A DNA stretch of 64,000 nucleotides, from contig CAWCZY010000005.1 of the NCBI GenBank assembly GCA_963800215.1, positions 1-64,000 of the forward strand. Reading direction: 5' to 3'. The notes under the pieces are model-generated. The model was not told the origin of the DNA. It did not search any database and worked only from the letters and a program-made list of their open reading frames with translations. The translations under genes were made by a program, and so were the position numbers. Below, piece after piece: positions 41,215 to 49,936 of the stretch; position 1 is the stretch's first letter; each line of letters opens with the position of its first letter. This DNA is from JAJPKK01 sp963800215 (GTDB lineage Bacteria > Pseudomonadota > Alphaproteobacteria > Rhizobiales > Xanthobacteraceae).

Positions 41215-42429
41215 CTACACTTTTTCGAGGGCGGCGGTCAGGTCGGCGGCGATATCGTCGGCATGTTCGAGCCCGACGGAGAGCCGCACCAGTCCGTCGC
41301 TGATGCCGAGTTCGGCGCGCGCCTGCGGCGTCAGGCGCTGGTGGGTGGTGGTCGCGGGATGGGTGATGAGGCTCTTGGCGTCGCCGAGATTGTTGGTCAT
41401 GCGCACCAGTTTCAAGGCGTTGAGGAAGCGGAACGCGCCGGGCTTGCTGCCCTTGATCTCGAAGGCGATGAGGTTGGAGCCGCCGCGCATCTGCTTCTTG
41501 ATGGTGGCCGCCTGCGGATGGTCGGCGCGACCCGGATAGATCAGCCGCGTGACCTTGGGGTGGCCGGCGAGCAGGTCGGCGATGACGCCCGCATTGGCGG
41601 TCTGGCGCTCGACCCGCACCGGCAGCGTCTCCAGGCCCTTGAGCAGCACCCAGGCATTGAACGGCGACATGGCGGGCCCGGTCTGGCGCAGCAGATTGTG
41701 GATGTGGTCCTGGATGAATTTCTCCGAGGCGAGGATGATGCCGCCGAGGCAGCGGCCCTGGCCGTCGATGTGCTTGGTCGCCGAATAGACGACGCAATCG
41801 GCACCGAGCGCGAGCGGCGACTGGAAGATCGGCGTCGCGAACACGTTGTCGACCACGAGCTTGGCGCCGGCGTCATGGGCGATCGCCGCGATGGCGGCGA
41901 TGTCGAGCACGTCGAGGGTCGGGTTGGTCGGGCTCTCCAGGAAGAACACCTTGGTGTTGGGCCGCACCGCACGGCGCCATTCGTCGAGATCGAGCCCGTT
42001 GACGAGAGTCGAGGCGACGCCGAAGCGGGGCAGGAAATCCTCCACCACCCAGCGGCACGAGCCGAACAGCGCCTTGGCGGCGACGACATGGTCGCCGGCC
42101 TTGACCTGCCCGATCACCGCGTTGTGCACCGCCGCCATGCCGCTCGCGGTGGCGCGCGCGGACTCGGCGCCTTCGAACGCGGCCATGCGCGTTTCGAACA
42201 TGTTGACGGTCGGATTGGAGAAGCGGGAATAGAGATAGCCGGGCTCGGTGCCGACGAACCGCGCCTCGCACTGCTCGGCGGTGTCGTAGACGAAGCCCTG
42301 GGTGAGAAACAGCGCCTCGGAGGTTTCGCCGAACTGCGAGCGCAGGGTTCCCGCATGGATCAGGCGGGTCTCGGGATGCAGGTTCTTGGATTGCAGGGTT
42401 TCGGAAGGCAAATCTCGGGACGCGGACAT
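41215..42429 (-). CDS. metZ: O-succinylhomoserine sulfhydrylase MetZ
   Basis: PLP enzyme making homocysteine from O-succinylhomoserine and sulfide. The Schiff-base Lys lies in YSATKHIDGQGRCLGG (near residue 215). ETRLIHAGTLRSQFGETSEALFLTQGFVYDTAEQ is at the N-terminus, and SRFSNPTVNMFETRMAAFEGAE is the substrate/PLP region. ATG 42429 after GGAGG begins MSASRDLPSET. Upstream on the same strand are a terminator hairpin and a SAM-II riboswitch, so SAM represses it. Confidence 0.95.
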   Translation of the reverse strand: MSASRDLPSETLQSKNLHPETRLIHAGTLRSQFGETSEALFLTQGFVYDTAEQCEARFVGTEPGYLYSRFSNPTVNMFETRMAAFEGAESARATASGMAAVHNAVIGQVKAGDHVVAAKALFGSCRWVVEDFLPRFGVASTLVNGLDLDEWRRAVRPNTKVFFLESPTNPTLDVLDIAAIAAIAHDAGAKLVVDNVFATPIFQSPLALGADCVVYSATKHIDGQGRCLGGIILASEKFIQDHIHNLLRQTGPAMSPFNAWVLLKGLETLPVRVERQTANAGVIADLLAGHPKVTRLIYPGRADHPQAATIKKQMRGGSNLIAFEIKGSKPGAFRFLNALKLVRMTNNLGDAKSLITHPATTTHQRLTPQARAELGISDGLVRLSVGLEHADDIAADLTAALEKV

Positions 42430-42448
42430 GACGGCCTCCTTCGGCCAA

Positions 42449-42486
42449 TAAAAAACCCGGCCAGGGGAAAATCCCCATAGACCGGG
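42449..42486 (-). terminator. intrinsic terminator of the metZ leader
   Basis: On the minus strand CCCGG ... GGGGATTTTCCCC ... CCGGG forms a GC-rich hairpin followed by a TTTTTTA tract. It lies between the SAM-II aptamer and the metZ ribosome site, in the right place to be the expression platform. Confidence 0.8.
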
Positions 42487-42501
42487 CACACGCGTCCCCG
42501 G

Positions 42502-42557
42502 CCTTTTAGCGATTTGTTTTACGTGGCTGCAAGCCGGCCGGCTCAAATGACCACGGG
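42502..42557 (-). ncRNA. SAM-II riboswitch upstream of metZ
   Basis: The minus strand reads GTGGTCATTTGAGCCGG, then CCGGCTTGCAGCCACGT, then AAACAAATCGCTAAAAGG. This matches the SAM-II pattern of a P1 stem, ATTTGA loop, GCTTGCAGCCACGT, and a 3' GCTAAAA pseudoknot strand. SAM-II elements precede metA and metZ genes in alphaproteobacteria. It is followed 15 bases later by an intrinsic terminator. Confidence 0.9.
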
Positions 42558-42634
42558 ATAACGAAGCTCTTAGGCGCCGTCAGCCTTTCCGTCAAGCCGG
42601 CCATCGGCTAGATCGGCACAGGCTCCGGGCTCTC

Positions 42635-43783
42635 ATGAAGAGATGCGCGGCGGGACGAGGACCAATCGGGGACAACGTGTCGCTGAGCTTGCGCGCCGAC
42701 GACAAGGGCATCCTGCCCGACCGCATGATCTCGGCCCTCATCGAGATGGGCGCGATCATCCCGGCGGCCGAGCCGGTCGACGACCAGATCCAGCCGGCGA
42801 GCATCGACCTGCGGCTGGGCGAGGTCGCCTATCGGGTCCGTGCCAGCTTCCTGCCGGGACCGGACTCCACTGTCGCCGAACGCATCGACGAACTCAAGCT
42901 GCACGAGATCCCGCTCGGCGACGGCGCCGTGCTGGAAACCGGCTGCGTCTACATCGTGCCGCTGCTCGAAAGCCTCGCTCTGCCGCCGGACATCGCGGGC
43001 GCCGCCAATCCGAAAAGCTCGACCGGGCGCCTCGACGTTTTCACCCGGGTGATCGCCGACGCCACCCGCGGCTTCGACCGCATCGGGCTCGGCTATCACG
43101 GCCCGCTCTACGCGGAGATCAGCCCGCGGACCTTCCCGGTGCTGGTGCGCGAGGGCTCGCGCCTGTCGCAGCTGCGGTTCCGCCACGGCCACGCCGTGCT
43201 GGCCGGCGCGGCGCTGGCCGCGCTGCACGAGCGCGAGCGGCTGGTCGATACGCCGGCGCCCGACCTCTCCGACGGCGTGCCGGTGGGCGTCGATCTGCGC
43301 GGCTTCGGCGCCGACCGTTTCATCGGCTACCGTGCCAAGCGCCATACCGGCCTGATCGACGTCGACCGCCGCGCCAGCTACGACGTGGCTGAGTTCTGGG
43401 AGCCGATCCGGGCACGGCGCGACGAAAGCCTGATCCTCGACCCCGACGAGTTCTACATCCTGGCTTCCTGCGAGGCGGTGCAGGTGCCGCCCGACTACGC
43501 CGCGGAGATGGTGCCGTTCGATCCGCTGGTGGGCGAGTTCCGCGTGCATTATGCCGGCTTCTTCGATCCCGGCTTCGGCTATGCCGGCGCCGGCGGCCGC
43601 GGCGCCCGCGCGGTGCTCGAAGTGCGCTCGCGCGAAGTGCCGTTCATCCTCGAGCACGGCCAGATCGTCGGCCGCCTCGTCTACGAGAAGATGCTGGCGC
43701 GCCCGGACACGCTCTACGGCGAAGGCATCGGCTCCAACTACCAGGCCCAGAGCCTCAAGCTGTCGAAGCATTTCCGCAGCTAG
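42635..43783 (+). CDS. dcd: dCTP deaminase, double-length alphaproteobacterial form
   Basis: Deaminates dCTP to dUTP in thymidylate supply. At up to 382 residues it is about twice the length of E. coli Dcd, a form known in Rhizobiales. The first half has GILPDRMISALIEMGAI, IQPASIDLRLGEVAYRVRA and NPKSSTGRLDVFTRVIAD; the second repeats similar elements (SLILDPDEFYILASCEAVQVPPDYAAEM). Start uncertain: GTG 42677 after GGGGA is a good alternative. Divergent from metZ. Confidence 0.9.
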   Translation: MKRCAAGRGPIGDNVSLSLRADDKGILPDRMISALIEMGAIIPAAEPVDDQIQPASIDLRLGEVAYRVRASFLPGPDSTVAERIDELKLHEIPLGDGAVLETGCVYIVPLLESLALPPDIAGAANPKSSTGRLDVFTRVIADATRGFDRIGLGYHGPLYAEISPRTFPVLVREGSRLSQLRFRHGHAVLAGAALAALHERERLVDTPAPDLSDGVPVGVDLRGFGADRFIGYRAKRHTGLIDVDRRASYDVAEFWEPIRARRDESLILDPDEFYILASCEAVQVPPDYAAEMVPFDPLVGEFRVHYAGFFDPGFGYAGAGGRGARAVLEVRSREVPFILEHGQIVGRLVYEKMLARPDTLYGEGIGSNYQAQSLKLSKHFRS

Positions 43784-43816
43784 CGTTGTGACTCTGACGA
43801 TTCACTCAGTGTCAGT

Positions 43817-43935
43817 GTCATGCCCCGCGAAAGCGGGGCATCCAGTAATCCCTGTGCCATCGGTGGAACTGACGCTGTGCCCAAAATCGCAGCTGGTGGT
43901 TACTGGATCGCCCGGTCAAGCCGGGCGATGACAAC
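43817..43935. repeat. ~120-bp intergenic repeat, family A (copy 2)
   Basis: Begins GTCATGCCCCGCGAAAGCGG and ends GCCGGGCGATGACAAC; closely matches 14050-14169. It lies between dcd and the solute-binding-like gene. Confidence 0.92.
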
Positions 43936-44079
43936 AATGGGATTCAAGCGTTGGAGACAGGACACTAGCGTTGTGCCCACCCGCCCGCTGCCCTATCCTC
44001 GCCTCCGCTCCGCAAAAAGACCTTCCGAGGTCGCGGCGCTCGCTCGCCCTTTCTCTCGCACCCCATACCGGTGGCATCA

Positions 44080-44817
44080 ATGGCTGACGTCTCACGCGAC
44101 ATCGTAACCGAGCTTGCGCCGACCGGCACGCTTCGCACGGCGATCAATTTCGGCAATTCCGTGCTGGCCCAGAAGGATCCCGCGACCGGCGAGCCGCGCG
44201 GCGTCTCTTCGGCGCTGGCGCGCGAACTCGCCAGGCGCCTCGGCGTACCGATCTCCTTTGTCGGCTTCGACGCCGCGGGCAAGGTGACCGAGGCGGTCAA
44301 GACCGGCACGCTGGACATCTGCTTCCTCGCCATCGATCCCGTGCGCGCCGCCGGGATTTCCTTCACCCCGCCCTATGTGGTGATCGAAGGCATCTATGTG
44401 GTGCCCAAGGACTCGGCCCTGCGCAGCGTCGAGGACATCGACCACGACGGCATCCGCGTCGCGGTGGCCCAGGGCAGCGCCTATGACCTCTATCTCACCC
44501 GCGCCCTCAAGCACGCCACGCTGGTGCGGCGGCTGAGCGGAGCGGAATCCCTCGCCATGTTCGTGGCGGACAAGCTGGAAACCGCCGCCGGCGTGCGGCA
44601 GCCGATCGCCGCCTTCGCGCAATCGCGCACCGACATGCGACTGATCCCCGGCCGCTTCATGGCGATCGAGCAGGCGATGGGCACGCCCCGAGGCCGCGAG
44701 GCGGGCGTGGTGTTCCTGCGCAGTTTCATCGAGGAGATGAAGGCTTCGGGATTCGTCGCCCGCGAATTGCAGATCAGCGGCCAGGGCGAAGCGGCGGTCG
44801 CACCGCCGGCGGGGTGA
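44080..44817 (+). CDS. solute-binding-protein-like (SBP family 3), no signal peptide
   Basis: Resembles ABC amino-acid binding proteins: LAPTGTLRTAINFGN, LARELARRLGVPISFVGFDAAGKVTEAVKTGTLDI, FTPPYVVIEGIYVV and RVAVAQGSAYDLYLTRALK. It lacks any hydrophobic N-terminal signal, so it may be cytoplasmic or the secretion signal may be lost. No permease or ATPase is adjacent. ATG 44080 chosen; an in-frame GTG lies three codons upstream. The MetE-like gene follows 38 bp later, so the two may be cotranscribed. Confidence 0.85.
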   Translation: MADVSRDIVTELAPTGTLRTAINFGNSVLAQKDPATGEPRGVSSALARELARRLGVPISFVGFDAAGKVTEAVKTGTLDICFLAIDPVRAAGISFTPPYVVIEGIYVVPKDSALRSVEDIDHDGIRVAVAQGSAYDLYLTRALKHATLVRRLSGAESLAMFVADKLETAAGVRQPIAAFAQSRTDMRLIPGRFMAIEQAMGTPRGREAGVVFLRSFIEEMKASGFVARELQISGQGEAAVAPPAG

Positions 44818-44854
44818 GGCGGGGCGCTGCTGACACACGGCCGGGATTCGACAC

Positions 44855-46018
44855 ATGGACCTGATCTCCGAACGCTCGCGCCGCATCGTCGCCACTCATG
44901 TCGGCAGCCTTCCGCGCCCGCCGTCGTTGTCGGCGAAGTTGCTGGCGCGCATGACTGGGCGAAGCTACGACGCTAAGGCCTTGGCGGACGAATTGCATCG
45001 CGACGTGACGGCCGTCGTGCGCAAGCAGGCCGAACTCGCCATCGACGTCGTCAGCGACGGCGAGTTCTCCAAGACCAGCTTCCAGTATTACGTGACCGAT
45101 CGGCTCAGCGGGCTTGAAAACATCAGGCCGAAGCCGGGCGTGCGGACCACCCGCGAGAATCGCGCGTTTCCCGCCTTCTACAAGGATGGCTCCCATTCGG
45201 GGACGCAGGCCACGCGCTATGCCTGCACCGGGCCGATCAGCTACGTGGGCCAATCCCAGCTCGCGGCGGACATCGCGAACCTGAAGGCCGGCCTCGCCGG
45301 CGCCAAGCATGTGGACGCGTTCATGCCGTCGGTGTCGCCGTCGAGCTGCGTCGGCCTCATGGAGAACCGGCATTACGGCAACGACGAGGAGCATCTCTAC
45401 GCGGTGGCCGAGGCGCTGCGGCAGGAATATCTCGCCATCGTCGACGCCGGCTTCATGCTGCAGATCGACGATCCCCGGCTCGCCATGCACTACATGCTCT
45501 CCCCCGACGAGACGTTGGACCAGACGCGCGCCTGGGCGCGGCGGCGCATCGAAGCGCTCAACCACGCGCTGCGCGACATTCCGCCGGAGCGGGTGCGCCA
45601 TCACACCTGTTACGGCATCAACATGGGGCCGCGCACCAGCGACCTCGAGCTCAAATATCTCGCCGACCTCATCGTCACGATTCGCGCCGGCTATTATTCG
45701 TTCGAGATGGCGAACCCTCGCCACGAGCATGAATGGCGGGTGTGGGAAACGGTGAAGCTGCCCGAAAACAAGGTGCTGGTGCCGGGCTGCGTCACCCAAG
45801 CGGCGGTCGTGGTGGAGCACCCGGAACTGGTGGCCGACCGCATCATCCGTCTCGCCGGGATCGTCGGGCGCGAGCACGTGATGGCGAGCACCGATTGCGG
45901 ATTCGCATCGACGCTGTCGGCGACCGAGCCGCCGGAAATCGAGCCGGAGATCGTGTGGGCCAAGCTCGCCAGCCTGGTCGAAGGCGCGCGCCTCGCGAGC
46001 AAGACGCTGTGGGGGTAG
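44855..46018 (+). CDS. MetE-C-like (cobalamin-independent methionine synthase II family) protein
   Basis: TIM-barrel zinc enzyme family that includes methionine synthase C-terminal domains and epoxyalkane:CoM transferase-type proteins. IVATHVGSLPRP, ELAIDVVSDGEFSKTSFQYYVTDRL (DGE motif) and ALRDIPPERVRHHTCYGIN (His and Cys zinc ligands) are visible, then MANPRHEHEW and LVPGCVTQAAVVVEHPE, then ASTDCGFAS (third ligand Cys). At 387 residues it is a single-domain form. A role in methionine synthesis is unproven; alternatives include methylthio or sulfonate metabolism. Confidence 0.88.
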   Translation: MDLISERSRRIVATHVGSLPRPPSLSAKLLARMTGRSYDAKALADELHRDVTAVVRKQAELAIDVVSDGEFSKTSFQYYVTDRLSGLENIRPKPGVRTTRENRAFPAFYKDGSHSGTQATRYACTGPISYVGQSQLAADIANLKAGLAGAKHVDAFMPSVSPSSCVGLMENRHYGNDEEHLYAVAEALRQEYLAIVDAGFMLQIDDPRLAMHYMLSPDETLDQTRAWARRRIEALNHALRDIPPERVRHHTCYGINMGPRTSDLELKYLADLIVTIRAGYYSFEMANPRHEHEWRVWETVKLPENKVLVPGCVTQAAVVVEHPELVADRIIRLAGIVGREHVMASTDCGFASTLSATEPPEIEPEIVWAKLASLVEGARLASKTLWG

Positions 46019-46052
46019 TGCATGTTGCGACGCGATCCTCATGCCCACAGCC

Positions 46053-46152
46053 GTCATCGCCGGGCTTGTCCCGGCGATCTCGATTCCCATGGCAGGGCTA
46101 TGCCCGGTGAATTGAGATGGCCGGGACAAGCCTGGACAAGCCCGGCCATGAC
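46053..46152. repeat. 100-bp intergenic palindromic repeat, family C
   Basis: Inverted ends GTCATCGCCGGGCTTGTCCC and CAAGCCCGGCCATGAC, with a central CGATTCCCATGGCAGGG region. Similar in design to families A and B. Its right end contains the ATG that best starts the next gene. Confidence 0.8.
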
Positions 46153-47126
46153 CACTCACCCGGCCAAGCGCTTCCTGCTCACACTCGCCGGCATGGCGAT
46201 GCTCGGTTCGAACCTCTCTCTGGCCCAGGACGCCTATCCGGCCAAGCCGATACGCCTGGTGGTCGGCTTTGCCGCCGGCGGGTCCACCGACATTCCGGCC
46301 CGCTATATCGCCGACAAGCTGGGCTCCCTGCTGGGACAACGGGTGATCGTCGAAAACAAGCCCGCGGCGGCGGGCATGCTCGCGACCCGCGATGTGCTCG
46401 GCCAGCCCAAGGACGGTTACAACCTGCTGCTGTGCACGCATTTCGAGTTCGATCAACGCGGCGGTCTATCGCAACGCCGGATACGAGCTCGGCGATCTCG
46501 CGCCGATCTCCCTGATCTCGAAATACTATTACGGCCTCGCCCTCGCCAACTCGGTTCCCGCGTTGGACCTCGCGGCGTTCGCGCAATATGCCAAGGCGCA
46601 TCCCGGCGCGATCAGCTACGGGACGATCGGGGCCGGATCGGCGCAGGAAATCTTTGCCCGGCAGCTCGAACGCCTCACCGGCATCACCATGAACCGGGTG
46701 CCCTATCGGGGCGGCGCCCAGGCGTTGCAGGACCTGCTTCCCGGGCGCGTGCAGTTCTTCGTGTCGCCGATGTTCTCGATCATCCCGCTCGCGAACGAAG
46801 GCGCGCTCAGGATTCTCGGAGTTTCCAGCCCGGCCCGCCTCGTCGCCGCGCCGCAGGTGCCCACGCTGCGCGAGCAGGGCGTCGATTTCGTCCGGTTCGG
46901 CTGGCTCGGCATCTGCGCCGCGGCCGGCACGGCGCGGCAAATCATCGGCCTTCTCAATCGCCACATCGCGGCCATCGTCGCGTCGGCGGACTATCAGGCG
47001 GTCACCGAACGCGCCGGCTCCATCCCCGCATCGTCGACCCCGGAGGAGCTGCGCGCGGTCATCGCGCAGACCCGCGTCGACGTCGAGGCGACGATCAAGG
47101 AGTTCGGGCTGCAGCAGGATCAGTAA
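46148..47126 (+). CDS. tripartite tricarboxylate transporter receptor (Bug family), frameshifted
   Basis: Exported solute-binding protein of the Bug/TctC family. The signal peptide is KRFLLTLAGMAMLGSNLSLAQ. The mature part begins YPAKPIRLVVGFAAGGSTDIPARYIADKL and VIVENKPAAAGML, then changes frame near 46450 to SINAAVYRNAGYELGDLAPISLIS and GITMNRVPYRGGAQALQDLLPGRV. One extra base explains it (979 less one is 326 codons). The start codon lies within repeat 46053-46152, and no clear ribosome site precedes it. No membrane subunits are nearby, which is usual for Bug genes. Confidence 0.88.
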
Positions 47127-47203
47127 GAGTTCAGTAAATCATCACATACATACAATAACTTACGAGATAGCCGATCCTAAATAAATGGACGAAAAGCGGG
47201 CGA

Positions 47204-47218
47204 GAACATTCTGTGAAC
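47204..47218 (+). promoter_or_regulatory. candidate LexA (SOS) box upstream of the methyltransferase
   Basis: GAACATTCTGTGAAC is a perfect match to the alphaproteobacterial SOS box GTTC-N7-GTTC (read on the other strand). It lies 88 bases upstream of the methyltransferase start, in an AT-rich gap. By chance about two such matches are expected in a 64-kb window, so position is the main support. Confidence 0.45.
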
Positions 47219-47305
47219 ATTGTATTGGCAAAATGCGCCTGAGATGGCAATGTCGGCTGGGCTTTTAGATTCGTTCGTGGGTCGACAAACTCGGAATACC
47301 ATCAA

Positions 47306-48490
47306 ATGAAAGTCGCAGGGTTGTTCGCGGGGATCGGCGGCTTCGAATTGGGATTGGCCGCGGCCGGGCACGAAGCCGTCATGCTCTGCGAAATTTGGGA
47401 GCCCGCCCGAGCCGTACTTACGAAGCGCTTCCCTGACGTCCCCAACAAACCAGATGTCACTGGGCTGCGCTCGCTGCCCGCCGATGTCGAACTGCTTGTG
47501 GCCGGATTTCCCTGTCAGGACCTGAGCCAAGCGGGCCGTACGGCCGGTATAGGAGGCGCCCGATCAGGTCTGGTCGAGCATATTTTTCGACTGCTGGACC
47601 GCCGTCGCGTTCCCTGGGTCGTGCTGGAGAACGTGTCCTTCATGCTTCATCTCGGGAAAGGCAAGGCACTGGACACGATCGTCGGCGCCTTCGAAGACCG
47701 AGGCTATCGTTGGGCCTATCGGGTCGTGAACTCGCTCGCCTTTTTGCCGCAGCGGAGGGAGCGGGTTCTTTTCGTGGCGACCACGACGGACATCGATCCC
47801 GCCGATGTCTTACTGGTCGACGACGTCGATCCGCCGGAGAATAGGACCAGCTTGTCGAGCCACGCGCACGGCTTCTATTGGACCGAAGGCATTCGTGGTT
47901 TGGGGTGGGCACCCGACGCCATCCCGACGTTGAAAAACGGGTCGACTGTAGGAATTGCTTCTCCGCCGGCGGTGCTGCTTCCCAATGGAAGAATCATCAC
48001 GCCGGATATCTGCGACGCCGAACGGCTGCAGGGATTCCAACCCGGTTGGACGGAACCCGCCCAAGATGTCGGCCGCGCATCGCTTCGATGGTCGCTCGTC
48101 GGTAATGCGATCACCGTTCCGGTGGCGAAGTGGCTCGGCTCGCGCCTGATCCGGCCCGGCTGTTACGATCATGATCGCGACCACGTTCTGGCGGACGATC
48201 GGAGCTGGCCCAAGGCCGCGCGTTTTGATGGGACGAGCCGCAGTCGCGTGGAGATCGGAACCTTACCGGCCTGGAAGAAACGCCCACCGTTGGTGGAATT
48301 CCTGAGACATCCGGGGCGTCCGCTGTCGGTCAGGGCTACACGTGGATTCCTCGGTCGTACCGAACGCAGCACGCTCCGATTTGTGGCTGGCTTTCAGGAC
48401 CGGCTACGCGCTCATCTATCGCTCATGGAACAGAACGAATTGCCGGCGACCCCGAGTCCGAACCGATTGACGGCTATTGCCGCGGAATGA
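47306..48490 (+). CDS. DNA (cytosine-5) methyltransferase
   Basis: Modification enzyme. C5 motifs in order: VAGLFAGIGGFELGLAAAGH (I), VAGFPCQDLSQAG (IV, catalytic Cys), WVVLENVSFML (VI), LAFLPQRRERVLFVAT (VIII). The target-recognition region includes FYWTEGIRGLGWAPDAIPTLKNGS. Motifs IX/X are ICDAERLQGFQPGW and SLVGNAITVPVAKWLGSRL. Length 394 residues, extended C-terminally beyond motif X by about 100 residues. The stop overlaps the Vsr start (ATGA), so they are coupled. Base composition is lower in GC than the flanks. Confidence 0.95.
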   Translation: MKVAGLFAGIGGFELGLAAAGHEAVMLCEIWEPARAVLTKRFPDVPNKPDVTGLRSLPADVELLVAGFPCQDLSQAGRTAGIGGARSGLVEHIFRLLDRRRVPWVVLENVSFMLHLGKGKALDTIVGAFEDRGYRWAYRVVNSLAFLPQRRERVLFVATTTDIDPADVLLVDDVDPPENRTSLSSHAHGFYWTEGIRGLGWAPDAIPTLKNGSTVGIASPPAVLLPNGRIITPDICDAERLQGFQPGWTEPAQDVGRASLRWSLVGNAITVPVAKWLGSRLIRPGCYDHDRDHVLADDRSWPKAARFDGTSRSRVEIGTLPAWKKRPPLVEFLRHPGRPLSVRATRGFLGRTERSTLRFVAGFQDRLRAHLSLMEQNELPATPSPNRLTAIAAE

Positions 48491-48912
48491 GGACCCGCAA
48501 GCCTGCCGATCCCGCGCGGAGCGCTTTGATGGCGCGTGTTCGCCAGAGCGGAACAGCCGCCGAGCTCGTCGTCGCCGCCTCGTTACGCTCACTCGGCGCC
48601 TCGTACCGCGTCAACGTACGGCGGCTTCCGGGTTCGCCCGATTTCGCGAACCGGAACCGAAAGTGGGCCGTGTTCGTGCATGGATGCTTCTGGCACCATC
48701 ATGCCCGATGTAAGCGTGCGACGGTGCCCAAGTCGAACCAAAAATTTTGGCGGGAGAAATTCACCGCCAACCGCATGCGCGACAAGCGGGCCGTCCTCGA
48801 ATTGACGCGGTCCGGATATCGAGTGGCGGTGATCTGGGAATGCGAGATCGGTGACGATCGGCTTCTCAAGAAGCTTTCACAAGTCCTTGAACCGGGTGGC
48901 GTAGATGTGTGA
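48487..48912 (+). CDS. vsr: very short patch repair endonuclease Vsr
   Basis: Nicks next to T:G mismatches that arise when 5-methylcytosine deaminates at the partner methyltransferase's site. Motifs: MARVRQSGTAAELVVAASLRSLGASYRVN, PGSPDFANRNRKWAVFVHGCFWHHHARCKRA (active-site Asp, His and zinc ligands) and SGYRVAVIWECEI. Length 141 residues, normal. Coupled by ATGA overlap to the methyltransferase. Its last 36 bases overlap the end of the convergent gene at 48877. Confidence 0.95.
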   Translation: MRTRKPADPARSALMARVRQSGTAAELVVAASLRSLGASYRVNVRRLPGSPDFANRNRKWAVFVHGCFWHHHARCKRATVPKSNQKFWREKFTANRMRDKRAVLELTRSGYRVAVIWECEIGDDRLLKKLSQVLEPGGVDV

Positions 48913-49815
48913 AAGGCGATCGATCATTGATGCATAATGATAAATATCGCCTGCCTGTGGAGCAGGCGACCCATCTACCAGGGCGACCCGTGACCCGTCG
49001 TTGGCGCAGTCGACGGCGACTATCGACAGCGCATCATATCCGGTGTCCCCGGTCCGCGATCGTCTTGGAAGCTGACGGACCTTGTCTATAGCGAGTTGGG
49101 CGTCCCGCGGTTGATCGTGAGTGCTCCAAATCGGCTGCAGCGCCCGATTCTGCTTGTTCAAGTCCGGGCTCAGATAACGAGACGCGATATTGACCATCGC
49201 GTACCCCGCTGCGATCGCTTGGTCGGTTGCACCATGGACCGTCAAATGCGAAGAATTGAGTTCATCATAGAGCCTGGGTAGTGCGCGTTGGTGCGCCGTC
49301 ATGCAGGCCTTTGCTTCGAGCGCCGCCAAGACGCTTCCGACCGGAGCGCGGAACAACAACGGCAACGCTTCAAGCTCGGCCTTTTCCGGCGGCGTCAGTT
49401 CGATCTCGTACGATTTCACCATCGAAGACAAAGTAAGAGGCGAGATTTTCGATGCCGCTCCCGACGCCGTACAGAGAACCAAATCCAAATTCTTCTTTCG
49501 ATCATGTACGAAATCACGCATTTCGTGATTTATTCCGAAATGGACGACACCTTTCTCCACGTGGCGCCTCAGCAAAGGGCTATTGCGCAGCAAATCAAAG
49601 ATGATGCCCCAGCACGCGACCTTGGAATGATGGTCGCTGCGCGAGTGGTATTGCCAACGGTTTCCGAATCGATCGACGCGCGTAGCCTTTGAGAGAGTTC
49701 TGACGAGGATTTCAGGACCAAACATCCGACTTTCCGATCGAATCGATAATTCAGCCGGCTGCGGGCTCATAAGTCGCTCAAAGTACGGATTTGGGCATGC
49801 ATCCGATTGATCCAA
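48877..49815 (-). CDS. unknown protein, candidate restriction endonuclease of the island
   Basis: 312 residues, not recognised as a named enzyme. A candidate nuclease core is visible: HEMRDFVHDRKKNLDLVLC, then AALEAKACMTAHQRALPRL, an Asp ... Glu-x-Lys arrangement of the PD-(D/E)xK type (LDLVL strand, LEAKAC strand). IAAGYAMVNIASRYLSPDL follows, a typical hydrophobic strand. Convergent with vsr and ending inside its last codons. The lower GC fits acquired DNA. The restriction role is inferred from position beside methyltransferase and Vsr and from the core. Confidence 0.6.
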   Translation of the reverse strand: MDQSDACPNPYFERLMSPQPAELSIRSESRMFGPEILVRTLSKATRVDRFGNRWQYHSRSDHHSKVACWGIIFDLLRNSPLLRRHVEKGVVHFGINHEMRDFVHDRKKNLDLVLCTASGAASKISPLTLSSMVKSYEIELTPPEKAELEALPLLFRAPVGSVLAALEAKACMTAHQRALPRLYDELNSSHLTVHGATDQAIAAGYAMVNIASRYLSPDLNKQNRALQPIWSTHDQPRDAQLAIDKVRQLPRRSRTGDTGYDALSIVAVDCANDGSRVALVDGSPAPQAGDIYHYASMIDRLSHIYATRFKDL

Positions 49816-49936
49816 GTTCTTCTACCTCGCTTTTAATTCAGTCCGACAGGATGGTCGGCAGAATGGGCCGTTCCGGAGCGCGCGGCAATGGGTGGGCCGC
49901 CATCGGTGGCGCAAGCCTCGGCGCGCGACCACGCCC

